Source of the DNA: Pseudobutyrivibrio xylanivorans
GTDB taxonomy: Bacteria; Bacillota; Clostridia; Lachnospirales; Lachnospiraceae
Length of the DNA stretch: 64,000 bases
Assembly: GCF_008935055.1 (NCBI RefSeq)
Contig: NZ_CP043028.1
Location: 1,952,501-2,016,500 of the forward strand
Direction of reading: 5' to 3'
Part shown: positions 10,672 to 19,160 of the stretch, in pieces
How the letters are laid out: each line of letters begins with the position of its first letter
Position numbering within the stretch: the stretch's first letter is position 1
The notes under the pieces: generated by a model
The model's database searches: none
What the model was told of the DNA's origin: nothing
Seen by the model: the letters and a program-made list of their open reading frames with translations, nothing else
Program-made: the position numbers and the translations under genes

Positions 10672-11973
10672 TTATTCAGCGTCTGGAGCCTGTGTAATAC
10701 CTGCTACTGCATCGTCAAGAACAGCCTGGCTTACCTTGCCCTCAAGAATGTTCTTTCCAAGTGAAGAAGCTGGATCCCAGTACTTTCCGCCAACTCTCTG
10801 AAGCTCTGCGAATGCTGACTGAGCTGCAAGAGCATCAAGTGCTGGAGAAGAAGCCTTTGCAAGTGCCTCTGTGTTTGAAGGACCCTCACCTGTTGCCTCG
10901 TATACAGCTTCCTGAGAAGTTGCGTTTGTGAGGTACTCAGCAAGAAGCATTGACCAACCTGTGTTCTCAGCGTATGCGTTAACACCTACGAACTTGTATC
11001 CTGAGTAAGAAGCCATCTGCTTGTCTTCGCCGTTAACCTGGAATGTAGGAAGCTTTGTTGCTGCATATCCATCACCGTAAGCATCTGAGAATGCGTTAAC
11101 ATTCCATGTACCAGATACATAAGCTACTACCTTACCATCTGCAAGGTTTGCAAGAAGGTCATCGTTACCATAGCTCTTGAATGACTTAGCAGAAGCAATT
11201 GACTGAATTGACTCAGCTGCTGCAAGACCTGTCTCTGAGTTCCAGTCACAGTTGTTTGATGTATCTTCGTTCTCTGAAAGGTCACATCCTGCACCTTTGA
11301 ACCATCCGTATAAGTACCAGCCGTTTGCGACTTCGCAACCAACTTCCTTGCCAAGCTCATCAGCCTTAGCTGTAAGAGCTTCCCAAGAAGCTACATCCTC
11401 ATCTGATAACTGATTCTTATCATAGTATAAGAAATATCCGTTAGAAGCTGTGAATGGGTAGCCATACTGCTTTCCATCATACTGAGCAGCCTCAACTGTT
11501 GCTGGAGTATCTGTCTCGTTCATATCGTATGTATACTGAGCTGCTACCTCGTTAAGAGCGCCTGCCTTAACAAGTGCTTCGAGCTGATCATCTGGGAATA
11601 CGAATACATCAGCTGCTGCCTCAACATCCTCAAGCACTCTGTCCTTCATATCAGCTTCTGAAACAGCACCAAGTGTGATGTTGAAATCTACATCTGGATA
11701 CTGAGCTGCGAAATCATCGCAAAGCTTCTTCATAACTGTCTGATACTCTTCTGTCTCTGAGCACCAAAGATCGATGTTTACTGTACCCTCTGTTGCAGCG
11801 ATAAGATTTGCAATTGCATCCTCTGTAGATGCTGTATCACTTGCTGTAGCATCCTCAGATACTGTCTCTGTTGTTGTGTCTGCTGCTGTGTCCTCAGCTG
11901 CTGCGCCACATCCTACGAAAGCTGAAACTGCCATTGTAGAAACAAGAAGCGCTGAAACTAACTTTCTCTTCAT
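10672..11973 (-). CDS. Extracellular sugar-binding lipoprotein of the ABC importer, MalE-like
   Basis: A 433-residue family-1 solute-binding protein. The N-terminus is a lipoprotein signal (basic MKRK, hydrophobic core, lipobox AFVGC with Cys near residue 22), followed by an acidic, Thr/Ala/Asp-rich linker that lifts the domain off the membrane. The mature part begins 'GTVNIDLWCSETEEYQTVMK', typical of extracellular binding proteins for maltose-like sugars, and contains the conserved DVFVFPDDQLEALVKAGAL segment. It is the first gene of the transport operon, transcribed from a promoter with a LacI-type operator just downstream of the -10 box. Confidence 0.93.
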   Translation of the reverse strand: MKRKLVSALLVSTMAVSAFVGCGAAAEDTAADTTTETVSEDATASDTASTEDAIANLIAATEGTVNIDLWCSETEEYQTVMKKLCDDFAAQYPDVDFNITLGAVSEADMKDRVLEDVEAAADVFVFPDDQLEALVKAGALNEVAAQYTYDMNETDTPATVEAAQYDGKQYGYPFTASNGYFLYYDKNQLSDEDVASWEALTAKADELGKEVGCEVANGWYLYGWFKGAGCDLSENEDTSNNCDWNSETGLAAAESIQSIASAKSFKSYGNDDLLANLADGKVVAYVSGTWNVNAFSDAYGDGYAATKLPTFQVNGEDKQMASYSGYKFVGVNAYAENTGWSMLLAEYLTNATSQEAVYEATGEGPSNTEALAKASSPALDALAAQSAFAELQRVGGKYWDPASSLGKNILEGKVSQAVLDDAVAGITQAPDAE

Positions 11974-12027
11974 GATAAATCCTCCATTTTTTCATGTGAT
12001 ATTTATACTCCCAGGTTGCTTCCCTGT

Positions 12028-12039
12028 GCAACCGGTTGT
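12028..12039. promoter_or_regulatory. LacI-family operator of the sugar ABC operon
   Basis: GCAACCGGTTGT is a near-perfect 12-bp palindrome with the central CG typical of LacI-family operators. It lies just downstream of the operon's -10 box, a position that blocks transcription, and matches the two sites upstream of the repressor gene. Confidence 0.75.
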
Positions 12040-12051
12040 TCTACATACATA

Positions 12052-12080
12052 ATCCTATACTTGTGTCCGTTTTAAGTCAA
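12052..12080 (-). promoter_or_regulatory. Promoter of the sugar ABC operon
   Basis: On the minus strand TTGACT (12075-12080) and TAGGAT (12052-12057) are 17 bases apart. The start site would fall near 12045, immediately before the LacI-type operator. Confidence 0.6.
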
Positions 12081-12126
12081 CTAATCAATTTTAACAAGTA
12101 TTGTCTACTCTTTTTATAAATATTTG

Positions 12127-13116
12127 CTAAGTTGTGCTGTCTCGCATTTGAATATTAAAGTCTGTAAGTGTCTGACTTGCGACGTTTTCACCGTCTAAGT
12201 TGCGCATTAAGAGCTCCAAACCACTTGCTCCCAGCTTTTTAGCGTCAAAATAAAGGCTGGTTATAGATGGCTTGGAATTTAATAAAAGATTTGAGTCATA
12301 AAATGAGCAAAGCTTTACATCTCCAGGCACTGAAACCCCCTGATTATGTAAGCAATTGAGCACAGAGTTGCAAAGCATATCATCCATACAGACAATACAC
12401 TCCACTTCGTCCTCCATTACATTTTTGATAACAGTATCCAATCGCTCACTTTTATGCATGTTTAAGAATATAAGGCTTTCATCAGCAGTCATACCGCGAT
12501 TTTTAAAGCCTTTTCTGTAGCCTTCCAATCGGCTGATTGTTACATTAATATTCTCGCCACCGCCAATAAGGGCCATCTTATGAATTCCCTTATCAATGAG
12601 GGTCTCAATCATTCTGGTTGCAGCGCCCTCATTGTCATTGTCCACAAACAAAACCCCTTCATCCTGAGGATTTCCCATGATTACGTATGGAATATTTGCC
12701 TGCTTCAGGAACGCATTAACTTTTGAATCACGTTCGCAGCGGCTGACGATAACCGCATCAATTTTGCGGTTTTGTACCGCATGCTTAAGAGGTGTTATAC
12801 CATCATTATCCGCAAGGATAATAAGCACATCATAATCATAATCCATAGCGCGATCGCAGACTCCTGTCATAAGAGTCTGGAAATAAGGCATCTCTCCAAG
12901 AGCAGAATCTGCTGGAACAACAAGCCCCACGTTAAATGTGCGATTTGCAGCTAAAGAACGAGCTACAGCGCTTGGTCTGTAGTTAATTTTCTTTATATAA
13001 TCATTAACCTTCCTTCTGGTTTCTTCAGAGATACGTCCCTTACCAGATATAGCTCGGCTAACTGTGGTCTTACTCAGACCTAACTCTTGTGCAATTGAAT
13101 CTAATGTATGTGCCAT
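12127..13116 (-). CDS. LacI-family transcriptional repressor of the sugar ABC operon
   Basis: A 329-residue regulator with the N-terminal LacI helix-turn-helix (LDSIAQELGLSKTTVSRAI), the hinge helix 'RPSAVARSLAANRTFNVGLV' and a periplasmic-binding-protein-like effector domain. It is encoded directly upstream of the binding-protein gene in the same direction. Palindromes with the same GCAAC/GTTGC half-sites occur in its own promoter and in the promoter of the transport operon, so it probably represses both and is relieved by the imported sugar. The effector is not readable from sequence; MalR-type regulators of maltodextrin use are the closest analogy. A GAGGTG site precedes the ATG. Confidence 0.92.
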   Translation of the reverse strand: MAHTLDSIAQELGLSKTTVSRAISGKGRISEETRRKVNDYIKKINYRPSAVARSLAANRTFNVGLVVPADSALGEMPYFQTLMTGVCDRAMDYDYDVLIILADNDGITPLKHAVQNRKIDAVIVSRCERDSKVNAFLKQANIPYVIMGNPQDEGVLFVDNDNEGAATRMIETLIDKGIHKMALIGGGENINVTISRLEGYRKGFKNRGMTADESLIFLNMHKSERLDTVIKNVMEDEVECIVCMDDMLCNSVLNCLHNQGVSVPGDVKLCSFYDSNLLLNSKPSITSLYFDAKKLGASGLELLMRNLDGENVASQTLTDFNIQMRDSTT

Positions 13117-13158
13117 TTTTCACCTCACCCACCAACAGGTGGTTTCTCATTCATAAAA

Positions 13159-13195
13159 AAATTAGCACAACCAGTTGCGCTTTGCAATCGGTTGC
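13159..13195 (-). promoter_or_regulatory. Promoter of the LacI-family gene with two overlapping operators
   Basis: On the minus strand TTGCAA (13182-13187) and TAATTT (13159-13164) are 17 bases apart. Two operator-like palindromes overlap them: GCAATCGGTTGC at 13184-13195 covers the -35 box, and ACAACCAGTTGC at 13167-13178 fills the spacer. Their centres are 17 bp apart. The layout indicates autorepression. Confidence 0.7.
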
Positions 13196-13213
13196 GCTCA
13201 TTTCGTGAAAAGC

Positions 13214-13250
13214 ATACAAAAAGAGCCTCCATATTTTGTGGAGACTCTTT
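13214..13250 (-). terminator. Intrinsic terminator of the Cache-sensor gene
   Basis: AAAGAGTCTCCA and TGGAGGCTCTTT pair over 12 positions with one G-T wobble around a 7-base loop and run into a T-rich tail on the minus strand, 14 bases after the stop codon. Confidence 0.8.
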
Positions 13251-13264
13251 AATTCCCATATTAC

Positions 13265-14638
13265 TTATTTTGTGATAAATTTTGATGTTTTTTCCATTAA
13301 GGCATTAGCCTCAGCAGAAAGCTCCTCGAACAGCATTCTCATCTGTTCAATATCTGTAGTCTCATCTGCGCCCATAGCAAAGCTTTGGAGATTGATAGCA
13401 GAAAATTGAATATCCGCAATAATATCATTAAAGGTTGCCTTGATAGAATTAACTGAATTTGAAATCTCAGCCAAATCACCTGGGAGCTGTTCAATATCTT
13501 CTACAACAAGATTTCCTTTTTCCATTTCACCGAGAACATATTTCTGTTCTCCAATAATTTCCTGAAGCCTTCTTACCAGCAATGACATCTTCTGTTGAAG
13601 CAATCCAAGCTCATCATCCTGGTCTGTAATAGCGATTCCCTTAGATAAATCTCCCACCATTAATCTATCCAGAACTGGGTTAATATTGTCGATTGGAAGA
13701 AGGATTTTCTTTATTGCCACTGTCATGTCGCCTGCTGCTAAGAAAATGCATATAAATGCAGTAAAAAGACAGATACGAATTCCACGATCAACTATTCTGG
13801 CAACAACCTTTGCTGGATAAGCAACTCCTACAACCCAGTTGCAGGCATCAAGTCTTGCAGTACTATAAATCATTGTTGAACCCGTATAATCTGGTGCAGA
13901 AACGAGGCTACTTCCAGGTGCATCAATAATCTTCTTAATTTCTGGGATTGTCTCTACTATATTTGTCAATCCATTAACAGTTGGATTGTACTCATCGTTT
14001 TTGTGGGCAACAATATTGCCTGCGGAGTCTGTCAAAAAACCATACGCGCCATCTTTGAAGTCCAGCTCTTTAACCACCTCACCGATAGTTGAAACATCAG
14101 CATCTACACCAACTACGCCAACCATCTTCGACCCAAAATAAATCGGGGTCGAAACAGTGGCCATCATAACATCGTTTCTGGTGGCACTTACATATGGGTC
14201 TGTAACAATAGTATGGCCTGCTGCCTTAGCCTGCTTGTACCAACCACGTTCACGAACATCTACACCTTCTGCGAACCGCACACCTCTTGCCATGTACATA
14301 TTGCCCTCTTCGGTACCCACATATACGAAATACAGGTCTGGTCTGCGTTCAGCCACCTTGTTGATTATTTTACGAATTACCTGCTCATCCAGACTTTCCA
14401 TTCCTGACAGGCTGTCTGCAATACCATTCGTGACGCCTTCCAGCTCCACAACCCATTCGTCAATCTGATGAGCACTAACATAGGCCACTAGATTCAGCTC
14501 AACCTCCTGCTCATTTTGGACACGTCTGGTCATATATATCAAATTAACCACAGATAGAGCAAACACAGTAACCAACAGGGCTACTACAACCCTCCTGGAC
14601 ACCTTATGCCTTATCGAGTTCCAAGAATTAAAACCCAT
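13265..14638 (-). CDS. Double-Cache membrane sensor without a chemotaxis signalling tip
   Basis: A 457-residue protein with two membrane helices (about residues 17-36 and 285-305) bracketing an extracellular double-Cache domain. The Cache features are visible: 'RPDLYFVYVGTEEGNMYMARG', 'RERGWYKQA', 'VTDPYVSATRNDVMMATVSTPIY' and 'GVVGVDADVSTI'. A HAMP-like segment follows the second helix (PIDNINPVLDRLMVGDLSKG). The remaining 100 residues are a coiled coil that ends without the conserved MCP tip, and there is no kinase or GGDEF domain. It could be a truncated receptor or a sensor signalling through a partner. It lies upstream of the LacI-family gene but is separated by a terminator. Confidence 0.8.
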   Translation of the reverse strand: MGFNSWNSIRHKVSRRVVVALLVTVFALSVVNLIYMTRRVQNEQEVELNLVAYVSAHQIDEWVVELEGVTNGIADSLSGMESLDEQVIRKIINKVAERRPDLYFVYVGTEEGNMYMARGVRFAEGVDVRERGWYKQAKAAGHTIVTDPYVSATRNDVMMATVSTPIYFGSKMVGVVGVDADVSTIGEVVKELDFKDGAYGFLTDSAGNIVAHKNDEYNPTVNGLTNIVETIPEIKKIIDAPGSSLVSAPDYTGSTMIYSTARLDACNWVVGVAYPAKVVARIVDRGIRICLFTAFICIFLAAGDMTVAIKKILLPIDNINPVLDRLMVGDLSKGIAITDQDDELGLLQQKMSLLVRRLQEIIGEQKYVLGEMEKGNLVVEDIEQLPGDLAEISNSVNSIKATFNDIIADIQFSAINLQSFAMGADETTDIEQMRMLFEELSAEANALMEKTSKFITK

Positions 14639-14718
14639 TGAATTCCCTCCAAGGTATTAATAGACATTATATTAATCATATACTAATACATAAATTGGAG
14701 AATTCTGTGAAAAAACTA

Positions 14719-15411
14719 TTATTTTCTAGCGAAAACAAAGCAGTCATACCGTATAGCCTTGCCCTCTAAGCTATAGCTAGGTTTACGTTCCGCCAAATAA
14801 GGTCCCTTTAATGGACGCTTGATAACAATTCTCTTTGGGTCGGCTGCTATTGCAGCATCTAAAAGCTCCTCCTCAGTGGAGCATGGGCTTTCCAATCTTT
14901 GAATCAGTTGGAATTTCTTTTTAATCAAGGCGCTCTTCTGCCTTGCTGGGAACATTGGGTCTAGCAACACAATGTCCGGTTTGAAATCAAGCTTCTTCAT
15001 TGCCTCTACACTGTCCTGACAGCATAGGGTCATCCTTGAAACTGCATCCTTCAGTTCCGGAATATCTTTTGCTCGATCCAGACAATCCTGAAGCAATACT
15101 GCAATAATCTCGTCGAATTCGTATAGACGAACTTCAAAACCTGCTGCTGCAAGAATTAAAGAATCCTCACCAAAACCCGCCGTAGCATCAACAAGAGTCT
15201 GAGGCATTTCCTGCCCCTTGATACGGGCCGCCTTCACAAGCATTTCCCTTTGAAGATTGCTCTGCTTTAAGCGAGGCAGCATCTCCCTGAAATCTGCCAT
15301 TATTTGAAGCTTCCCATCAGTAAGACAAAGCCCTTGGTCTGTTGACTCAAGGGCTAGTTCTAACTTTGCAAGCTTTGTATTATATTCATTAATTTTCGAT
15401 TCTGATATCAA
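14719..15411 (-). CDS. rsmJ: RsmJ-like 16S rRNA guanine-N2 methyltransferase
   Basis: A class I SAM methyltransferase of the RsmJ (YhiQ/DUF548) family, which methylates G1516 of 16S rRNA in E. coli. The SAM-binding motif is LVDATAGFGEDSLILAAAGF and the catalytic region reads VLLDPMFPARQKSALIKKKF, matching the family's DPMFP(x)KSALVKK signature. The start is a TTG directly after the pncB stop (TAATTG) with GAGGA inside the end of pncB, so translation is probably coupled. RsmJ is best known from proteobacteria; a Firmicute copy next to pncB is less common. Length 230 residues, normal. Confidence 0.82.
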   Translation of the reverse strand: MISESKINEYNTKLAKLELALESTDQGLCLTDGKLQIMADFREMLPRLKQSNLQREMLVKAARIKGQEMPQTLVDATAGFGEDSLILAAAGFEVRLYEFDEIIAVLLQDCLDRAKDIPELKDAVSRMTLCCQDSVEAMKKLDFKPDIVLLDPMFPARQKSALIKKKFQLIQRLESPCSTEEELLDAAIAADPKRIVIKRPLKGPYLAERKPSYSLEGKAIRYDCFVFARK

Positions 15412-16914
15412 TTATTTATCCTCTTTGCGAAGGAGTTCCATCTTCATGTTGTAATAATCAGGTGTCATATCAAGATAGTGCTTGTGTGGATTTTCAAAAC
15501 GCTGCTCCTCAAGCCATACGCTTGTAGTAAGCTGCTCCTGAACTCTGGCTCTGATTGTCTGCATATCCTCGTCTGGAGTTGCTGCTTTTCCATCTCTAAT
15601 GAGTGGCTGCTGCAAAAGCTCAGCAGTACAATTTTCGAAGATATGAGTGCTCTTCCATGGCTGTTCTGGGTCTACGAAACGATAGCCGCCTTCTACAGAC
15701 ATATCCACCTTTTCACCCTTAATTGCAAGCATATCTGCAACGGCTCTTCCGTTTTCATCCTTGATACGGTATACATCCTTGAGACCTGGGTTGGTAATCT
15801 TTTCAACAGTCTCAGAAATCTTGATTTTTGGAATTGTCTCACCAGTCTTTGCATCAGTTACTGCGCAAAGCTTGTAAACTGCGCCAAAAACCGGCTCAGA
15901 CTTTGCTGTAATGAGACGCTCGCCAACACCAAATGAATTAACCTGCCCACCCTGCTGAAGAATAGAGGTGATGGTATATTCATCCAGTGAATTGCTTACG
16001 ATGATTTTTGCTTCTGTGAAGCCTGCATCATCAAGCATCTTTCTAGCTTTCTTCGTAAGATATGCCAAGTCACCTGAGTCGATTCGGATACCAAAACTCT
16101 TTGACTGGATGCCCGCATCCTTCATCTCCTGGAAAACCTTAATCGCATTTGGAACACCTGATTTGAGAACGTTGTAGGTGTCAACCAAAAGGATGCAATT
16201 GTTTGGATAGCTCTTTGCAAAGCTTCTGAAGGCTGTAAGCTCAGAAGTACGATAATCATTGTCATCGCTTGTGAAGTACATAACATAGCTGTGGGCCATT
16301 GTTCCACCGATTGGAATGTTGAAGTACTGACCTGCAGAAACTGTAGCAGTGCCAGCTGCACCTCCAATGTAGGCTGCTCTCGCACCATAAATCGCAGCAT
16401 CATTGTTGTGAGCGCGACGTGCACCAAAATCAGATACTGCTCGACCCTGGGCTGCTCTTACGATTCGGCTTGCCTTTGTAGCAATAAGTGACTGATGATT
16501 TACCTGTGCCAAAATCTCTGTCTCCACTAGCTGAGCCTCGATGATTGGGGCTGTCACTGTGATGATTGGCTCGTTTGGATACATAATTGTTCCCTCTGGG
16601 AAAGCATCCACATCACCTGTGAACTTAAAGTTCTTCAAATACTCTAAAAAATCCTCTGTGAAATGACCTACACTTCTGAGATACTCAATATCCTCATCTG
16701 TGAAGTGCATATTCAAAAGATAATCCTTTATCTGCTGAAGACCAGCAAAGATGGCAAAGCCACCGCCATCTGGGTTAACTCTATAGAATACATCAAAGCT
16801 GACCCTGGTCTTTGGGTCAATTGTAGGATCGTTGAAGTAAGCATTCGCCATTGTAAGCTCATACTCGTCCATCATCATAGTCAAATTTCTGGCTTTATCT
16901 TGCGTCTGTTTCAT
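15412..16914 (-). CDS. pncB: Nicotinate phosphoribosyltransferase
   Basis: PncB converts nicotinate and PRPP to nicotinate mononucleotide, the entry step of the Preiss-Handler NAD salvage route. The 500-residue protein carries the family hallmarks: the N-terminal 'DEYELTMANAYF', the active-site region 'FGARRAHNNDAAIYGARA', the conserved GTMAHSYVM histidine segment, and 'IRIDSGDLAYLTKKARKMLD'. The start ATG follows an AGGAGG-type site. The upstream gap holds a long palindrome described separately. It is transcribed together with rsmJ, whose TTG start abuts its stop codon. Confidence 0.96.
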   Translation of the reverse strand: MKQTQDKARNLTMMMDEYELTMANAYFNDPTIDPKTRVSFDVFYRVNPDGGGFAIFAGLQQIKDYLLNMHFTDEDIEYLRSVGHFTEDFLEYLKNFKFTGDVDAFPEGTIMYPNEPIITVTAPIIEAQLVETEILAQVNHQSLIATKASRIVRAAQGRAVSDFGARRAHNNDAAIYGARAAYIGGAAGTATVSAGQYFNIPIGGTMAHSYVMYFTSDDNDYRTSELTAFRSFAKSYPNNCILLVDTYNVLKSGVPNAIKVFQEMKDAGIQSKSFGIRIDSGDLAYLTKKARKMLDDAGFTEAKIIVSNSLDEYTITSILQQGGQVNSFGVGERLITAKSEPVFGAVYKLCAVTDAKTGETIPKIKISETVEKITNPGLKDVYRIKDENGRAVADMLAIKGEKVDMSVEGGYRFVDPEQPWKSTHIFENCTAELLQQPLIRDGKAATPDEDMQTIRARVQEQLTTSVWLEEQRFENPHKHYLDMTPDYYNMKMELLRKEDK

Positions 16915-16925
16915 ATATCCTCCTT

Positions 16926-17054
16926 GCCAGTACTATAGGCTGAGAGGCTAGTTACGCTCTCAAGCCTTGGTATTACTCCGCTCAACTTAGAATGTTTCGC
17001 TTGAGTAATACCAAGAGCTAGATAGCTACTAGCCAATTTAGTCTATCTACTGGC
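16926..17054. repeat. 129-bp imperfect palindrome upstream of pncB
   Basis: A nested inverted repeat fills the gap between the cation transporter and pncB. Outer arms are GCCAGTA/TACTGGC (16926-16932 and 17048-17054), then GGCTAGT/ACTAGCC, then a perfect 13-bp core CTTGGTATTACTC/GAGTAATACCAAG (16966-16978 and 17003-17015). There is no T-run, so it is not a simple terminator. It could be a MITE-like element or a structured leader for pncB. Confidence 0.6.
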
Positions 17055-17073
17055 ATGTCTTTATTTTCACGAA

Positions 17074-18213
17074 TTAATCTGTGATATCCACATCCGCAGC
17101 AATCTGAATCGTATACTCCGGATATTCGTTTAAAACTTCGCGATAGATTATTTCCGTGCCTTCCACGTGAGAGATATCGAAGCTGAAGACTACGTCGAAG
17201 CGCATCTCTTTCTTCTGTGTATCTACGTAGAAGCCATGAAGCTGAAGAGCCCACTCGTGTGCCTTCACAAGTTCCAATACTCTGTTTCGAATCTGTGCAG
17301 CCTCGTCATTCTTAGTGTTGTAGGAGTATACGCCAACTCCTGTTAGCACGACTCCTGTCTCCTGGAAGACCTTTTGCTGGATGCGTCTGGTAAGATTGTC
17401 AACATCCTCTACTGTCATCACATCCGGAAGCTCCACATGAACTGAACCAAGATACTTGTTTGGTCCATAGTTATTAAGCACCAGGTCATAGGCGCCGCGA
17501 ACTTCTGGCTCCTCACAAATCAGTCTCTTGATTCCAATAGAAAGCTCCCTGTCTGGACGACGTCCCAAAATATCGTCCAGAGTATCGGACATCATCTCCC
17601 AACCAGCCTTCACAATGTAGATTGAAATAGCAATTCCAACCCATGCTTCAAGGGAGATTCCAAACACAATATAAATAATTGCTGACGCTAGAACAGAAAT
17701 AGAAATAATAGCATCAAAGCTGGCATCTGCACCAGATGCTATAAGCGCACTAGAATTAACCTTTTCACCTGTGGACTTCACAAATCTTCCAAGGAAAAAT
17801 TTCACGATGATAGCCACAACCAGCACAATAAGAGTCAGGCTTGTATACTCAGCTTTTTCTGGATGAATGATTTTCAGAATCGATTCATTCAGTGATGTGA
17901 GACCTGCATAAATAATGATTGCCGCAACAAGCAGTGCACTCAAATATTCCACACGACCATGGCCCAATGGATGTTTTTTGTCCGGCATCTTACCTGCAAG
18001 CTTTGTGCCCACAATAGTGATAACCGACGAAAGCGCATCTGACAAATTGTTTACCGCATCCAAAATAATAGCGATGGAATTTGACATTATGCCAACCAAA
18101 GCCTTGAAGCCCGCTAAAAATAAATTTGCAATTATTCCAATTACACTTGTTTGAATAATAACCTTGTCACGGTTCTCCACCGCGTCCGCCACGTTCATAT
18201 TTCTATTTTTCAT
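17074..18213 (-). CDS. Cation diffusion facilitator family transporter
   Basis: A 379-residue CDF efflux protein that exchanges divalent metal ions (Zn, Mn, Fe or Co) for protons. Six membrane helices are followed by a cytoplasmic metal-sensing domain. The metal site residues appear as DAVNNLSDALSS in helix 2 and 'ASFDAIIS' in helix 5, and the family signature HPLGHGRVEYLSAL follows helix 2. The C-terminal region is longer than in short CDFs and carries 'VHVELPDVMTVEDVDNLTRRI'. I start at MKNRNMNV because GAGGTGG lies six bases upstream; an in-frame TTG at 18228 is less likely. The metal cannot be deduced. Confidence 0.92.
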   Translation of the reverse strand: MKNRNMNVADAVENRDKVIIQTSVIGIIANLFLAGFKALVGIMSNSIAIILDAVNNLSDALSSVITIVGTKLAGKMPDKKHPLGHGRVEYLSALLVAAIIIYAGLTSLNESILKIIHPEKAEYTSLTLIVLVVAIIVKFFLGRFVKSTGEKVNSSALIASGADASFDAIISISVLASAIIYIVFGISLEAWVGIAISIYIVKAGWEMMSDTLDDILGRRPDRELSIGIKRLICEEPEVRGAYDLVLNNYGPNKYLGSVHVELPDVMTVEDVDNLTRRIQQKVFQETGVVLTGVGVYSYNTKNDEAAQIRNRVLELVKAHEWALQLHGFYVDTQKKEMRFDVVFSFDISHVEGTEIIYREVLNEYPEYTIQIAADVDITD

Positions 18214-18228
18214 ACAGCCACCTCTCAA

Positions 18229-18480
18229 TTAATTGTCTTTTGTTCTGCTTTCCTTAATGGCTTTAATAATATCATCGTAATTGCCCCTGACATGTGGGCG
18301 CAAGCAATTCACACAAGACTTGACTCCTGATTCAGTATAGGTAAAATTGCCGCCGCATTTATCCTCTAAATGATATAGTGGGCAGTAGCAAAACAGGCAA
18401 TTGAAATCCTCTGGATGTGCAGTCTTGTGGCATGGGAAATATTCACATTCTTTGTTTTGAAAAAACTTATAATTATCCAT
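18229..18480 (-). CDS. Cysteine-rich small domain protein
   Basis: An 83-residue protein with nine cysteines and several histidines, consistent with metal binding: 'ECEYFPCHKTAHPEDFNCLFCYCPLYHLEDKC' spans most of them (broken here into the CEYFPCH and CLFCYCPLY clusters). This is the cysteine-rich small domain family (Pfam 04071), sometimes fused to or neighbouring cobalamin-metabolism proteins. Here it lies upstream of the cation efflux gene with a 15-base gap, so a metal-handling role is a reasonable inference, but no function is established. Confidence 0.85.
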   Translation of the reverse strand: MDNYKFFQNKECEYFPCHKTAHPEDFNCLFCYCPLYHLEDKCGGNFTYTESGVKSCVNCLRPHVRGNYDDIIKAIKESRTKDN

Positions 18481-18528
18481 GAGACTATTATACTCTTACT
18501 TTGACTGTCTTACATGGTATTTTTCGTA

Positions 18529-19158
18529 TTAGTACTGCTCCTGATCCTTCTTTATATCCTCTGGACTCATATACTTGCGAAATACTCGCTCAAGAACTGG
18601 ATGTATTGCGCATGAAATCATTCCAGGTGAGAACAAAAGGAAGATTGGGAAGCGGTAAATGAGTAACAGAAGCACAACTACTTCTCCCAAAAGTACAATG
18701 CTCCAGCCAAAATTCAATATCATGAACATTGCTGAAATCTTAAAGGATGCCTTGAATCCATTTGAGAAGCGGGCAATATAAGCAAAATGATAAATTGCCC
18801 AAACAATTGTGAGCACAAAGAGCACCATAAAGAAAATTGATGCTGCTGCAAATGGGCTATCAGGACTAACCATAGTTCTAGTGATATAGATATCGCCGCT
18901 CAATATTCCAAAAATAATTATGAAAATCAGCCATGACAATGTAGACTGCTTGAAATTTTCCTTGAAGGAATGAAAGAATGCTGTAGTATATCCACGGCCC
19001 TTGAAAATACACTTATTTGTAGCATAATACAGCGCTGTTGCACTGGCGCCAATTGTAACCAAAGGTATCGAGCATATCATGAAATAAAATCCTATGATAA
19101 GGATATCTGTAACCTTTGTAATTCCTTCAAAAAATCTGCTGTTAAAAAATCTTCCCAA
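18529..19158 (-). CDS. YesL family (DUF624) membrane protein
   Basis: A 209-residue integral membrane protein with about five hydrophobic helices. The N-terminal pattern 'FFEGITKVTDILIIGFYFMICSIPLVTIGASATALYY' region is characteristic of the YesL/DUF624 family, found near carbohydrate transport genes in Firmicutes but without known function. Two bases separate it from the upstream gene (19161), so they form an operon. Confidence 0.85.
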   Translation of the reverse strand: MGRFFNSRFFEGITKVTDILIIGFYFMICSIPLVTIGASATALYYATNKCIFKGRGYTTAFFHSFKENFKQSTLSWLIFIIIFGILSGDIYITRTMVSPDSPFAAASIFFMVLFVLTIVWAIYHFAYIARFSNGFKASFKISAMFMILNFGWSIVLLGEVVVLLLLIYRFPIFLLFSPGMISCAIHPVLERVFRKYMSPEDIKKDQEQY

Positions 19159-19160
19159 AA

